Below, one piece after another: positions 35,175 to 48,624 of a stretch of 64,000 bases of DNA; the stretch's first letter is position 1; every line of letters starts with the position of its first letter. A program made the position numbers and the translations under genes. Location: positions 415,443 to 479,442 of the forward strand of contig VTPC01000842.1 of assembly GCA_011009095.1 (NCBI GenBank). The letters run 5' to 3'. Below the pieces are notes generated by a model. That model made no database searches, was not told the DNA's origin, and saw only the letters and a list, made by a program, of their open reading frames with translations. The stretch is from Ignelater luminosus (lineage: Eukaryota > Arthropoda > Insecta > Coleoptera > Elateridae).

Positions 35175-35590
35175 TTAAGTGAATTTAGCAAATAAAATGA
35201 GAAATAGTAAATAACTAGGTACAGCGTTTGTTGGAACGAAAAAGGTGCCACTACTCCAGTGTTGCCAGGTGGAAAAGATCTCTTTCACCACCCGTCTAAC
35301 ATAAATGTCACCAATAATGGTACGAAAATCCTCAACTTCAAAAATTCTTGAAATAATGCTCGTGTCCACAAGCTATAATCCCACTAATCCAGCAATTTCA
35401 TGTAGCTAATGGGACAACTTGCTGCTTGCTTGTAAACACAAGTAATCTTTTATGCTGTGGAGTGTAGGTGAAAATCATCAACCAACAGACGGCGTTAACC
35501 TCGTTAAACTTCGTCAAAAAGCATCAAAATAGAGGAGGAAAGTATTGACCAGCGTTGCCAGACCTGGAATAAATTTTCAAATTTGAAGAT
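35175..35590. other. Non-coding, repeat-related
   Basis: The block ATCATCAACCAACAGACGGC near 35474 recurs at about 16275, so this is partly dispersed repeat. The minus-strand ORF 35175-35369 opens with GTG and has no domain. Confidence 0.4.
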
Positions 35591-35609
35591 TTATAATATT
35601 CATTACTAG

Positions 35610-35815
35610 AGGTGGTGCTGCTACACCTCTAGGCTCTTGCTCAGTCACTTCGCGGCTCCGCTTAAGGCGTCGCGTCGTCGCGCCTGCGGCACTCCGACTC
35701 TTTAAATTTTTAGAACTAAAAAAGGGTGTGACCGCCTTCGGCGGTCACTGGTCGGACTCGTTTTTGTTTGCAGACACGTCGCGCACGGTTCTCGAACACG
35801 GCAACATCTAATGCA
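35610..35815. repeat. GC-rich island with a perfect hairpin
   Basis: A compact GC-rich stretch in AT-rich surroundings. It contains CTTCGCGGCTCCGC, GGCGTCGCGTCGTCGCGCC and, near 35730-35750, GTGACCGCC-TTC-GGCGGTCAC, a perfect 9-bp stem with a 3-base loop. Word use (CGCGGC, GCCGAAGGCGG) recalls the 5.3-kb array. No ORF. Confidence 0.6.
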
Positions 35816-36079
35816 TCTAAACTATTATGGCTTGCCAACTTGTACTTACTCGAAAACTTCCAATAACAGAAATAAAACTTTGGTTACAATCAACAATTAA
35901 AAGTAAACCCGAAAAAAACGACTAAGTTGCATATTTCTAATTTATCCCCAATAAATCTCAACTATGCTCACTAATTTCCCACCAAATTCAATCCTCCAAT
36001 TTGGGAGAAAAATCTCCATACCTGTCAACACTGCAGTATTCACAACTTATCTTCAGTTTTAATTTTGTACCGCCTTGTA

Positions 36080-36778
36080 GATGCTTGCACAGGCTGAGAT
36101 TTCCATGCCCGGCCTAACTGGGGACAAACTTGACGCGACCCAAAACAAACCCGATAACTTTTTGATCGGCCTTACAGGCCCAAACAGCCCAAGAGATCTA
36201 AACGGCATCAAAGGTCCGAACGGCACGAGAGGTCCGAACGGAACGAGAAGTCCGAACGGCCCGACTGAAGCCCAAGGAGCAAAGAAGTCCAATAGGTCTG
36301 ACGATCCGACAGCCCCGAAAGATCAAAACAGCCCTATAGACTCTGTTGCAGATTGTAAATGTAGTTCGATATAATGAACTGTATAATTGAATAAAAATAC
36401 TCCTGAATTGTAAATGTAAAAGACATTTATTTAAAATGTGAATTGGAGTCACGTCTGAGAAGAGGCAGAGGGTTGCTATTACATTCCTTGCGCACCCTTT
36501 ACTTGTATGTTTGGCCGTCCTCGACAATCATCGTAAATCAATACAAATGTAATAGTCTCTTAACAAACTCGAAAGGCCAAAAAAGTCCAATAGGGCCGAC
36601 AGGCCTAATGGTCCAAAAAATTAAAACAGTCTGACAGGCCCAAACGGTCCAAGAGGCCCAAACAACCCAAGTAACACGAACGGCTCAAAAAGTCCTAGGG
36701 CTCGAGAGATCAAAATGACCCAATAATTGCAAAACGCCTGACGGCCTGAGAGACCCGAACGGTCCAAGAGTTGACCAT
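36080..36778 (+). mobile_element. GC-rich TIR element with minisatellite, split by a solo LTR
   Basis: It begins after TA (36078-36079) with GATGCTTGCACAGGCTGAGA, then CTGGGGACAAACTTGACGCG, the end-A signature. The 9-bp array follows (GGTCCGAAC, GGCACGAGA, GGTCCGAAC, GGAACGAGA). A 222-bp LTR interrupts it, and the array resumes at 36566 up to about 36778. No second terminal repeat is seen. The collagen-like plus-strand ORF 36081-36374 (Gly-Pro-Asn / Gly-Thr-Arg steps) is the array read in frame because 9 is a multiple of 3. Confidence 0.75.
36344..36565 (+). mobile_element. Solo LTR inserted in the minisatellite
   Basis: It starts TGTTGCAGATTG and ends CTCTTAACA, giving the canonical TGTT...AACA inverted ends. 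The flanks are gactc on the left and aactc on the right, a 5-bp target duplication with one mismatch. Removing it joins AGACTC to GAAAGGCC, the normal array sequence (compare 41095). A GAATAAAAATA polyadenylation-like signal lies near 36391. Size suggests a BEL/Pao or similar element, not proven. Confidence 0.7.
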
Positions 36779-38309
36779 AGGTTCCATTTAAAAATATTTG
36801 TTACGAATAATTTATCTTATCAGTTTGTTGGTATTATTTATTAACACCCTGTGTACAGTTTTATAAATCAGACTTTATCTTTTGTGTAAAGCAATGATTA
36901 ATAATTGGACTTTAGCTTTTCTCCAGCTTATCAAATCCTTTTGCGTGTACCTTCATGAACTTTCTTTTAGATTATCTGTGACAAAGATTTCCGTAAAACA
37001 AATCGTATATTTTAAAAGCAGCGTTTAATTATGAATAAAATACCAATTTATTCATACAGATTTTAAAAACTCAGATCTTGAACTAAACTAGTTGAAATAG
37101 TAATATAATCTTTAAAGTAGCAAAAAGTGAGAAGAAGTGAAACAAGTGAGCTTGTAGAAGCCTTGAAATAGTTCTTTTTTTGCAGGATTTCTATTTATAT
37201 CTGAAAAGACAAGAATCAGTTAGAGAATTACTAATAAATAATAATAAAACAAACATTTGGTAACAAACGTTTATATCTCTGGAATGTTACATGCAGCTGA
37301 ATCTCTTATAATCAATACACACAATAATCAATCAATAAATTACAGAAAACAAAAAAATACAATATAATTGGCAAAAAACGTTTGAAGTAAGTTATATTTC
37401 AATACATACTAAAAATATATTAAAAATCACGAATACTATTATTTGATTACCATTATATTATTATAAATTAAAATGAACATCATGTTTTAATAAAAGTTTA
37501 AACTACAGTGACTAGAATCAGATCGATCACATAGTGCTAGCTTAAATTCTTTTTTTATTAAAAAAATATATCAAACAAGACGAATCTATACAAAGTTTTA
37601 CAATATTAAATAAGTAATACTTGAAATATTGGTAACTAAAACAAAGAAAATTTCCATCAAGAACCAATAAAAAGAGAAAGCTAAAGAGTTAACTATTTCT
37701 CATTTGTTTGTTACGACTGCAAATAATAAGTTCCTTTTTTCCAAGCAGTTAAAGACTACTTCTACAGAAATTTGACTACATTTACAAGCAACCAAATATG
37801 AAATTTTCTACTCCAGTATAATATATACCAAGTATATACAAAGTATAAAACATGTTTAGATTAGGATTGCGCTACTCAGTGGACAAACTTTACTTTTTTT
37901 CACTGTTATTACAGCTGCATTTCAGTCACAACACATTCTTTTAACAATTCTAAAAATCAAACTTTCTTCTTAACTCCAATTTTTAAAAAAATATCGTAAA
38001 ATACATTCATTAAAAAATTTCAAATACCACTATATTTTTTAATATGTAAATACAGGACGACATATCAAAACTTTATTTCTCATGAACGAATAACACACTG
38101 AATGGTCAAGAAACAAGATAGAATCTTCATTAATGATCTATATGCAATTTAAAAACGGAATTTCACCAATTTGTAACAAGAAACAGACCAATAATGCTGG
38201 AATTTTTTTTAATAAGTACATACACATCTCTTATTAAGGACCTTGAAAAGTCACATTTTAACAATCTCCATGAAGTGACATTTACCAGTATACTTTTCGC
38301 AACAATAAT
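36779..38309. other. Non-coding; includes probable Hecw 3' UTR
   Basis: Very AT-rich and free of convincing ORFs. The part next to 38309 lies downstream of the Hecw stop codon. ACACCCTGTGTACA near 36844 is another transposon-type end. The plus-strand ORF at 38194-38385 is antisense to the last Hecw exon. Confidence 0.5.
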
Positions 38310-39859
<1,550 letters not shown>

Positions 39860-39860
39860 C

Positions 39861-40541
39861 TGTAAACAATTTGGGGTTGTTAGATATCGAATAGAATACG
39901 ATTCATAGATCTAATTTAGCTTAAACTAAGTTCATTAGTAAATTAGGTATGTCGGGCTAAGGAATAGACATTTTAAAAGTAAGAAATCGAGCTTCAAGCA
40001 GGATAGTGCACAGGCCACTATCTCATACACCGGACCAGTACAGACCGTTTCACCTCATATAACAACATACCATTTTGTATTTTCATGCTTTTCATGATGT
40101 CAAGATTCACATATGTAGCACAATATCTAAAATTAATGTTTCCTAGCCTTTATGCCATTAGATGACGATCTGCAGCAGGGCTGAGTATTACTTAATTATA
40201 AACTACTTAAGAAGTGTTACAAAGTTCATCTTTGAATGACTAGTTAATTACAATTAAAATCTTTCAAATTTCATCATTATCAGTGAAGTCACAAAACAAC
40301 AAAACGGACCTAATAAGTGAATAAGCACCGCCGGCTAGAAAGTAGCCAGGGATTTTCTTTTTAAGCATTAGTAACACTGTAAAAATATTAACCCCCGATT
40401 TTACTTCTGTCAAAATTATTATTTAAAATCGTCTTATATTCACATTCATTGGATGTTAATAATAACAAATCTGCTTATTTCTCGATTACACAATTAATAA
40501 ACGAAATTATTGCCTTAATTTTAATTTGAAGATGTGACAAT
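39861..40541. other. Hecw intron sequence
   Basis: Begins at the acceptor (TTTACAG on the minus strand) of the most upstream exon seen. No upstream Hecw exon was recognised in this stretch. Confidence 0.6.
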
Positions 40542-40772
40542 GTACCTAACCTACAAATATGACGATTGATGACAAATACATTGCTGCCAACTCTTTATTC
40601 TTACATTTAGGAAGATTTCTATCAAAGAAATCGGGGAATTTTAAAATCTAAAACAAGAGAAAATCAATAATTGATATGATATGGTTAGGAACTTAAGATC
40701 CATACTGAAAAATTGAAATAATAGCTTATCCTACACGACAAGATTAACTAGTTAATTATAGACCATAAATTA
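40542..40772 (-). repeat. Duplicated host repeat, inverted copy of 29805-30055
   Basis: Read on the minus strand it follows the 29.8-kb copy: ATTTATGGTCTATAATT, CTAACCATATCATATCAA, GATTTTCTCTTGTTTTAGAT and CAATCGTCATATTTG. The TIR element adjoins it at the same base in both copies. Confidence 0.8.
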
Positions 40773-41655
40773 GAGCCCTGCGCAGAAAGAGATTTTCAAG
40801 TCCGGCCCGACTGGAGGAGACAAGCTTGACGCGGCTCGAGAAAAACCGATAATTTCTTGATCGGCCCAACAGGCCAGAATAGCTCGAAAAGGCTCGACAG
40901 AGAAGTCCGAAGGGCCGAGAAGCCCGAAAAGTCCAAAACGTCCGATAAACCCTTAGTGCCCGACAGATCCGAGAGATCTGACATGTCCAATAGATCTAAA
41001 CGGCCCGATAGATCGGAAGCCCGAAGGGCCGAAAAGTCCAAAGCGTCCGACAGGTCTGACGGCTCAAATGGTCCAAAAAGCTCAAACGGCTCGACAGACT
41101 CGAAAGGTCTGACATCCGAGAGATCCAAACGGCCTAATAGACCCGAAGGGCCGAAAAGTCCAAAAGACCCAACAGGTCGGAACGGACGGAACTACCCGAC
41201 AGACCTGACAAGCCCGAAGGGTTGAAAAGTCCAAAACGTCCGACAGGCCTGACGGCCCAAATGATTCGAAAGGCCCGATAAACCTTTATGGTTCAATATA
41301 CCCGAGGGCGAGAAGTTCAAAAGGCCCAAGACGTCCGAATGATGCGTCAGATCGAAGGAGCCCGAAGAGCCAAGAAATCCAAACGGCCTGACAGATCCGA
41401 AAGGTTGAGAAGTTCAAAAGGCCCAACAAGGTGACGGTTCGAGTGAGCCAAACCGTCCGACAGAGCCGAGAGAAGCCCAAAGAGTCGAGAAATCCATAAA
41501 GCCCGACAGGCCCGAGAGGTCCGACAGAGCTGAGAGATCCAAACGACCCCGTAGACCCGAGAAGACCAAAAGGCGCGAGAAGTCTGAATAGCACGACAGA
41601 TCGGAGACCGTATGACCCGAGAAGTCCAACAAGACCGAACGGCCCGATTGACCGG
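40773..41655 (+). mobile_element. GC-rich TIR element with the longest minisatellite
   Basis: After TA at 40771-40772 it begins GAGCCCTGCGCAGAAAGAGA, then CCGACTGGAGGAGACAAGC and GATCGGCCCAACAGGCC (end A). About 780 bp of 9- to 12-bp units follow (CCGAAGGGCCGAAAAGTCC, GGCCCGATAGACC and variants). The far terminal repeat is absent. ORFs on both strands (40796-41128, 40857-41225, 41286-41632) are array readings. Confidence 0.75.
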
Positions 41656-41659
41656 ATTA

Positions 41660-42015
41660 ATGTTCAAATTGTCCTCCGTTAGTTTCCAGGCAGGCGGTTG
41701 TTCGCAATGGTACTGCATTATGAACACCTCTAAGCATTTGTGGAGTCTATTATTCGTGCTTGCTGGTCTTGTAAATTTGCTGGAGGTGTTTGGTAAACTT
41801 TTTCCTCCAGAAAATCCCAAACGAAAAAATTCAAAGAGCGGAGCGCGATGGCCACGATATAGGGCCATTACGACCTATCCAACGCTACGGAAAGTCTTCG
41901 TTCAAGGATTCCCAGATTGGGTGGAAAATTGTCTATCAGTTCATTAATGAATTGAAAATAATTTTCGTCATTCAGGCGTTGGGGCAAAAAGTACTCTTGC
42001 TAGTACTCTAGAGGC
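41660..42015 (+). other. Unassigned ORF region beside the TIR element
   Basis: From the ATG near 41720 the plus strand encodes about 75 residues: MNTSKHLWSLLFVLAGLVNL, LEVFGKLFPPENPKRKN, then a basic tail ending ENCLSVH. There is one hydrophobic segment and then Lys/Arg-rich sequence. The minus strand is also open across part of the region. No family is recognised; a retroelement fragment is as likely as a small gene. Confidence 0.25.
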
Positions 42016-44850
42016 AACCCTAACTTCAGGGTAGACCGGGACCGCGTGATTGGTTTAAATTGTTAAATTATCAAGAAATTAACCACAATTAACAACTACT
42101 GTCAATTATAACCTCAAATAATCTTATGACAGTTTCATTGGCCTAACCTGAAATCGATATTGATTTCCTTATATTTTTTCAAACATTTCGCCGCTCTGTC
42201 TTAATCAATTTACAACAACCTTCAATAATGATTAATAACATAATGAAATGTCACTTGTAAATATTTGTTTGTCATCATGACACTAGGTTACTTAGATGCA
42301 AAATTTTATAAATTAGATAAAAAAATCATAATATACCATGCATATTGATATTAAGTATTGCCTAGCAACCTTACGGATTCTAATAACGGTTCCCAAATAA
42401 TTGCAAAGATTTTAAATTAAAGAATATTAGCTGTTTTAAGATGCGTGGATTACTAAAATTAAAGTTAAAAACATTTTCAGAACGTAATTATGTTAGAAAT
42501 TACAAATTAAAATACCAGAATATTTAAAAAAAATGCACGTGGCCGCAAACGCTATTGTGATTGGTGGACGTCATTTAATACACTCCCCCTCGCTCCTTTA
42601 TTTTGTTTTTTGTGCTTCTGTCATTTACAAATTGCCAATTCCTGCATGAGGTTCTGTCCGCATGTCAATTTTTGTTTAATTGTTTTCCATTTGTTTTTCA
42701 CAAATTTTATGTAAGGTCTAATAAATAACGTCGTTTTGCTTTAGTAACAAAGTGGGACGTTTCGTTTTTTAGGGATATTCTCAAAGTTTCAACTTCAATT
42801 TTAAACTTTTAAACTGTTAACCTCAAATATCACAAATGCCAAAAATTAAAATGTCAGCAGCACCACCAACATTGTAAATAAATCGTTTGAAAGCACTAAG
42901 ATAATGAAAACATAAATTATGACATTTCCGTATAGTTTAATGTATAAAATTGAAAGAAATTGTCTTTAAAATTTAACAATTATTTTATATTTTTACATAA
43001 TTTGTTAGTAAATTGAAGTGAGTTTTGGTTCTAAGTTCGAGTATTTTAATTTTTTTATCTAGTATAACCCTGGACATATTGAGTTCCATCACAATTTCGC
43101 CGTTTTGGCGCGCGAGCAAACTATTTAAATTTCAATAATTTTTTTATAGAATCATAATCAGAATTACGTTTTAATAATTTTTTTTTTGAGACTTAGAAAA
43201 ATATTTTTTGCCACGAATCTCATGTCCAGTTCTTTAGTCTCATAATAGATGACCAAGCTACAGATAGAAGCCCAAGGAGCTCGATAGCACGATGACAATC
43301 CGCCATTATTTCAGGCATTTTAGAATTCTTATTCAATTTTGATTATTTCCTATTTTAGTACATGTGATGCGTTGGTAAATTAAAAATCACTTGCTGTAAA
43401 ACACACCAAGTCCGCATTTGGTGGTAGCAATTCCATGGTATATTTACATTTTCCTATCAAGCATCCTGCGGTTTTCCAAATATAAACATTAGTTAATTTC
43501 AATATTTTATCTTTAAAACCTTCAACTTAATCATCACAGAAACTTGGTTCGCATTTTAATATCAAAAGGAAGTTGTGATGACTTAATAAGAACAGAGACA
43601 AAAACAATTCCAGCAAAATTTAAATAAAAACATGGAATATTACCCAAAGAAATTATAGATTTCTACACTCCATTACCTAAAATAATACAAAAAGTATAAA
43701 ATTCAACCAAGCGTTTACATGAATGTTCCAAGAGAAGTGTGTACTATAAACATTGCATATTATTTTTAAATACTGAGCTCACTTGAATAAAAACTGTAAA
43801 GACCACCATCTGCATTGTTATTTTAGCACAGGAACCAAAAATATAAAAGAATTAAAATAAAATAGAAAAAAGAGAGATTCGCAATGTAACCAAAAGTCCA
43901 AGCGTGTGGTATAATTACTTTTGTACTAGCACATTTTTCGTTTCCTCCAGTCAATGCCACCTTTATTATTACTTATTACAATAATACAATAATAAGTACG
44001 GTTCATAAAGTCATCGTGTATGTAATTTAAAGTAAAAGTGTGCGCGAGAGAATTTTATAATTCAATAAAAAAGCGAGTTACACCCATAATAATGTACTCC
44101 CCCTAAATGATGATGCCCTTTTAATAACACCATAATATCAAACACCGAAGATAAGAAGAAATAATGTGATTCCCGGGTGAAATATTCAGCGCTACGTAGT
44201 ATACGTGTTTATTACAAATCACATGGATATGACTGGCAAATCATCCACAATCTCTTACAAAACGTGAATCATTCAAAATAAACGAGGACTTTTTTTTAAA
44301 GCTGAAAACAATTATTAAGATCTTTTTATAGCGGTTTGCATACTGATGTCAAATTAGTTTACGCACACGGACAACATCATCGTAATGTGTTTGTAATTAC
44401 ACAACCATTATTTCCTGTTTTTAAGTTCTTTTTAACTCTAGAAAACAATATTAAATTGAGATTATTCGACACAAAAAATCTATTGGCCTACATAATATTT
44501 AAGTATTACTATGGAAGGTTAGTTTAAAAAAAAGAAGAATGAGATCTAAAAAAAAGAAGAATGAGATCTAAAAAAATCTTAAAACATCATTTTAGTAGTT
44601 ATTTAATTCATTTTAAGAATTGTAATGAGAATTCTTACAAAATGAAAACCGTACTTTTTATATTTGTGCGTACAAACACTGTAGCACTAATCGAGGCGCT
44701 TGATGCACTAGCAAGTTCGGTTTTAATATAAAAAATAATAACTGTAAAGCTTTAAAAATGATCTTGAAAATAGTCGTAAATAATCACTTCTGTACACTCA
44801 GATGCATCTCTACTCTTTTAAAAATACACTGAAAGATAAAAAAGCGGTAT
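42016..44850. other. Non-coding; probable Hecw intron or intergenic
   Basis: AT-rich. Around 42545-42640 there is a more complex block with an inverted CCAAT box (GATTGG), and near 43100 a TTTGGCGCGCGAG motif that fits an E2F-type site. Both could be promoter elements but no transcript start is visible. A 22-bp direct duplication with GAAGAATGAGATCT lies at about 44528-44572. Confidence 0.4.
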
Positions 44851-44851
44851 A

Positions 44852-45143
44852 GAGGCTTTCGCGGGTCGGGTTTTTCAATCGAGCATTGACGCGACAGTTT
44901 AAAAATTTATCAGGCTTTCGGGTCTACCTCCGATCAATGGGCTGTCGGATCTTTCGGCCCTATCGGGTCATTCGTGACGTTTGGGCTTGTCGGGTCGTCT
45001 GAGGCTGGGGTGCTTCTCAGACTGTTCGAACCTGACAAACCGTGCAGGGCTGTTAGACCGTTCAGGCCGTTCGGACTTTTTGGGCCGATCAAGATATTAT
45101 CGGGTTTTCCAGGCCGCGTCAAGTTCATCCCCAATCGATCCTA
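44852..45143 (+). mobile_element. GC-rich TIR element, end B intact
   Basis: After TA (44850-44851) it starts GAGGCTTTCGCGGGTCGGGT, the end-B form. The interior has 9-bp-type units (GGATCTTTCGGCCCTATCGG and similar). It stops at CGTCAAGTTCATCCCCAATC, just short of end A. A minus-strand ORF (44934-45134) gives the collagen-like reading again. Confidence 0.65.
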
Positions 45144-45394
45144 GTATGGCTCTAAAGTAGAATACTTTGTTTTGAGTTTTCATAAAAATAAAGAACAACA
45201 GGCCTTGAAATGCTTATTCACTACTCCATTTTAATAAGATAAATTCAGTTTCATTCTTCATTTTGATACCTAATTCTAAATTTCTTTAAATTATAAAAAA
45301 AAGTGGACATCATCTACGTACGTACATAGTTGCCATATATGTATATTTTTATTAAGTCAATGTTTTCGCGTTTATTTGTCAGTTTGTGTATGAA

Positions 45395-46190
45395 TATTAA
45401 TCTTCTACTATAGTAATTGATCCTAAAGTTGCAAAAATAGCGGCTTTAATTGAAGAATTGGAAGAAGTTTGGATTTTTCCGATGCGCAGTTGATAAAGCT
45501 TATAAAGAGACACTAGAAGGCCCGGTTCAGGCAGAAGACTCTGCACAACCGCTGCTGATAATCGATTTGTTGTACTAAATGCCCTCAGAAATTGGCATTC
45601 AACTGCTGTTATGCTTAAAAATGAAAGTGCACAAAATTCATTTGATAGTGAGACGCCCACTGAGGTCCAAAATTATCTCCGCACGACCGGGCGGTTCGTT
45701 TAAATTTTGTCCAAAACCATCTTTTCTGGAATGAAGATAATTAGAGGAATAATGTATTATTTATGGACAAGTCCACATCGCGTGTGGAGAAGGTGTAATG
45801 AAAGATACGCTTTACGTAGATTTGCTTCTAAAGTACCATTTGGAGGAAGTAGTTTATTGGTCTGGAGAGGCATTTTCATGGACGCCCGTACAGACCTAGC
45901 ATTTATTAAAACATGTTGTACCCTATGTTGATTTCATAAGCATAAACTTTATTCTGATGCAAGACAATGCTCGAACACATGTTGCTCAAATACTTAAAAA
46001 AATTTTGGTAGAAGTTGGAATTGATAAAATGGATTGGGCAAGCAAAGTCAGGATCTTAATCTCATTCAGCATCTTTGAAATATGCTTGGACAGCGGGTAC
46101 GAAGTTGTGCAAATGCCCCAACGTCTAGGGCCGAGTTACGTAACGCCCTTCAAGAAGAATAGCACAACTAAGGGGTCTTTTTTCGTCTTT
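45395..46190 (+). pseudogene. Tc1-like transposase, decayed
   Basis: Successive frames give an N-terminal helix piece (KIAALIEELEE), then RRPGSGRRLCTTAADNRFVV and LNALRNWHSTAVMLKNE, then RLNFVQNHLFWNEDN and NNVLFMDKSTSRVWRR, FGGSSLLVWRGIFMDARTDL, MQDNARTHVAQILKKIL, VEVGIDKMDWASKSQDLNL and GQRVRSCANAPTSRAELRN. This is the order of a Tc1/mariner (DDE_3) transposase, including the QDNARxHxA block. Stops and frame changes are present throughout and the Pro of the SPDLNPIE box is lost, so it is inactive. Terminal repeats were not located. The minus-strand ORF 45397-45660 is a shadow. Confidence 0.85.
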
Positions 46191-46199
46191 TAGTGTATT

Positions 46200-47810
46200 T
46201 GCATAAAATAAGACTTTTATTATTTGCTCTGTAACTATAAGCATATTTTTTTATATTCTGTTAAGTTGAAGTTCAAAGGTAAATTTCTCTTAAACATACC
46301 GCCAATATACCTAAAAGGCAAAACCGACGTATTAATGATTAGTGAATCAACTAAAATAACAAGTGTTGATATTCGTATTACGATAGAAGATTATCACCAA
46401 ATATAGCGATTGGTATGTATTTCGCTGCTACTTTGCTTTAGTTATTCACAGTACACATCATCTGCTAGAATATTTCTTAGTTCCTACCTAAATATTAAAA
46501 TGTGTAACACTTTAGCACCTGAAACATTTGATTAAGACACGAGATTCGACAAACTTTCCAATTTGGTTAATTCCCTTAAAATAGAACCTTAAAACAATGA
46601 AAATTGAGTAAAGATGGGTTTGAACAAAACGTGGAAATTCATAAATTGAGAACGAAATATTGCAATATTCCTTTTCATGCAATCGTTCCCGAAACCATTC
46701 TTTTGAACATTAGATAGTAAATATTTTCATTCTAAATCGTTTTGGTCATTTAAATGATCAATATTTGCAAAACTTTTCTTATAATTTACATTACAGGTTA
46801 TGTGTTCGTTCTAATATAACCTTATTTTATTCACAATAATTCAACAAGAGCAATCTTTAGCTAACATAACCTCATTTTACTCTGGGTTAACCTAAGAAAA
46901 GCAAATTCGACCTAACCTAACCAATTTGCAATTTAATAGAAACTAACCTCAATTGGTCTAATTTCATCTAACCCAACCTTATTTTAACTGCATCTAACCT
47001 AAGTTAAATCAGGAAAGGTCGGCCGCTTAATTAGCGGAAATCTTTTAGTGCGTGTTAAGTTTCAAAAGAGAGCGATTCCCCGAAGGATGCTGCTACTGCA
47101 ACTATCACAATATTATGCGCACATTGATTGGTCTTTTTTGATTCGAGATTGAATAGATGCTGAGTAAAATTCTTGGTTAATTTAAAGTAAACGAACCTAA
47201 CCTAACTTAAATTACAGTTTGACAGGTTAACTTGTTACATTTATCGATCTCACTGCATCTCTTATAAACTTTTTACAACAATGAAGTGGCAAATAGTCTT
47301 TTTAAACGTGGTGTATACAAGCATTCTTTTCACTTCTAGCATCTTAAGTTTATTTAACGATTTTTATTTTGATAATAAACAGTTGAACACGAATACTTGC
47401 TTATTCATATCCACAAAAATTAAGCAGTCCATATTTATAGGAAAACATTCGAATCGCTTTAGAATGGTCGTGCGATGCACGATAGTTGGTGGACTCTAGA
47501 GGAATCGCATATTAAGAAAATCATCTAAATCGATGAAAAAAAGCCATTTTTGGCACTTCGACCTACTCGTTCTCTGAACCCAAGTGGCAATTAATCGAAT
47601 CCTCTTAGAATAAGAAACTCCGAACAGATATGTGACAAATATGTGCCAACATTCGCTTGGTTTCAAATTAAAGTGAACAAGATACCTATTCTTTTGTTTT
47701 ATCATTTGACATTACTGAGCTAGGTCAGTAATGAACTTCTTCTAAGCAAACAAAAGCAAGTGGTGAAGGAAAGCAATTTCACGATTCCGAAATAGGTCAA
47801 TGATGGTGTG
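46200..47810. other. Non-coding with a CTAACCT-rich patch and one short ORF
   Basis: Between about 46795 and 47230 the words CTAACCT and TAACCTAA recur irregularly; they do not form a CCTAA telomeric array. A 72-codon ORF at 47281-47499 begins MKWQIVFLNVVYTSILFTSS, which looks like a signal peptide, but the rest has no recognised feature and it is not called as a gene. Confidence 0.4.
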
Positions 47811-47814
47811 TCTG

Positions 47815-48371
47815 TCAGAGGGGATAAACCTGACGCGGTCCGAAACAAACACGGCATCTTCTCGATTGGCCCGAAAAGCCAGAATGGCCCGACAGACCTA
47901 AACCGCCCGACCAACCTGAGCGGCCCGAATAAACCGACATGCTTGAGAAGCTCGAAAGAACTGATAAAAACGACATAAGCCTGATAGATTTTCAAACTGA
48001 GGCCCGACCTGACTTAAACGTGAGCTTTAAGCCGGGCGGCGCAAAATCCCGACGAACAAACCCGTCCGGTCCACGATTCAGTACAAAAATGTATGAGAAG
48101 TATGCTTGTTTGGGTCAGTATGAAAATTACACCCGTCCGAGTGAGTACGAAAAAGATCTCGGGTCATTGCAGTACGAAAATCCTCCGCTGCGGTTCAGTA
48201 CGAAAATAATGCCTGTTTGAGTCTCCTATGACAATTCTTCGGTGCGGTGAAGTACGAAATCACCCGTTTCGGTTAACTACTAAAATAACGGTTCGAAAAG
48301 CCCGAGAGCCCCAAACGGCCTGACAGGGCCGCGTAAAGACCCGACTAAAAAAACAAGCCAGTGCAGACCTC
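47815..48371 (+). mobile_element. GC-rich TIR element with a second internal repeat
   Basis: The left side starts inside end A (GGGGATAAACCTGACGCGG). The right side ends with end B in reverse (CCAGTGCAGACCTC, then TA at 48372-48373). Between 48060 and 48290 the interior carries repeats of CAGTACGAAAAT spaced about 25-40 bp, with CCTCCGCTGCGGTT between. That module is unlike the 9-bp array. Confidence 0.65.
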
Positions 48372-48624
48372 TAATGCCTTTATTTGGTCATTGTGTCAAC
48401 ATTTTGTTTTCTTATTATTTCTGTGATGAATATATGCGCATTTTCCAAAAAGATTATGCAAGACGCAAGAAAAGAAGAATAGAAAGATTAAAGACATGGC
48501 AACAAAAGAAAAAAGAATAGTCGGAAAGTAAAAAGAGGCCTTTAGTTTCCGGAAGGCTGACAAACGATGGGCTAGTCTTTCTGTCAGAAACTGATCTATA
48601 GATTTGTTTGACGTGTATGTATTA

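Noticed and set aside
36081..36374. Collagen-like ORF with repeated Gly-Pro-Asn-Gly steps
   Set aside because: It is the 9-bp minisatellite read in frame and it runs through the LTR boundary. Similar ORFs appear in other copies of the element.
40796..41868. Several Ser/Leu/Asp-rich ORFs of 70-173 codons on both strands
   Set aside because: They lie on the minisatellite, overlap each other in different frames and have no domain.
45397..45660. 87-codon minus-strand ORF as a gene
   Set aside because: The plus strand of the same bases encodes the N-terminal part of the Tc1-like transposase.
46795..47230. CTAACCT-rich patch as a telomeric (TTAGG)n relic
   Set aside because: The words are scattered with no tandem CCTAA run longer than two units.
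47281..47499. 72-codon ORF with a signal-peptide-like start
   Set aside because: No family, no supporting context, and the rest of the peptide is low in recognisable features. Kept only as a note.
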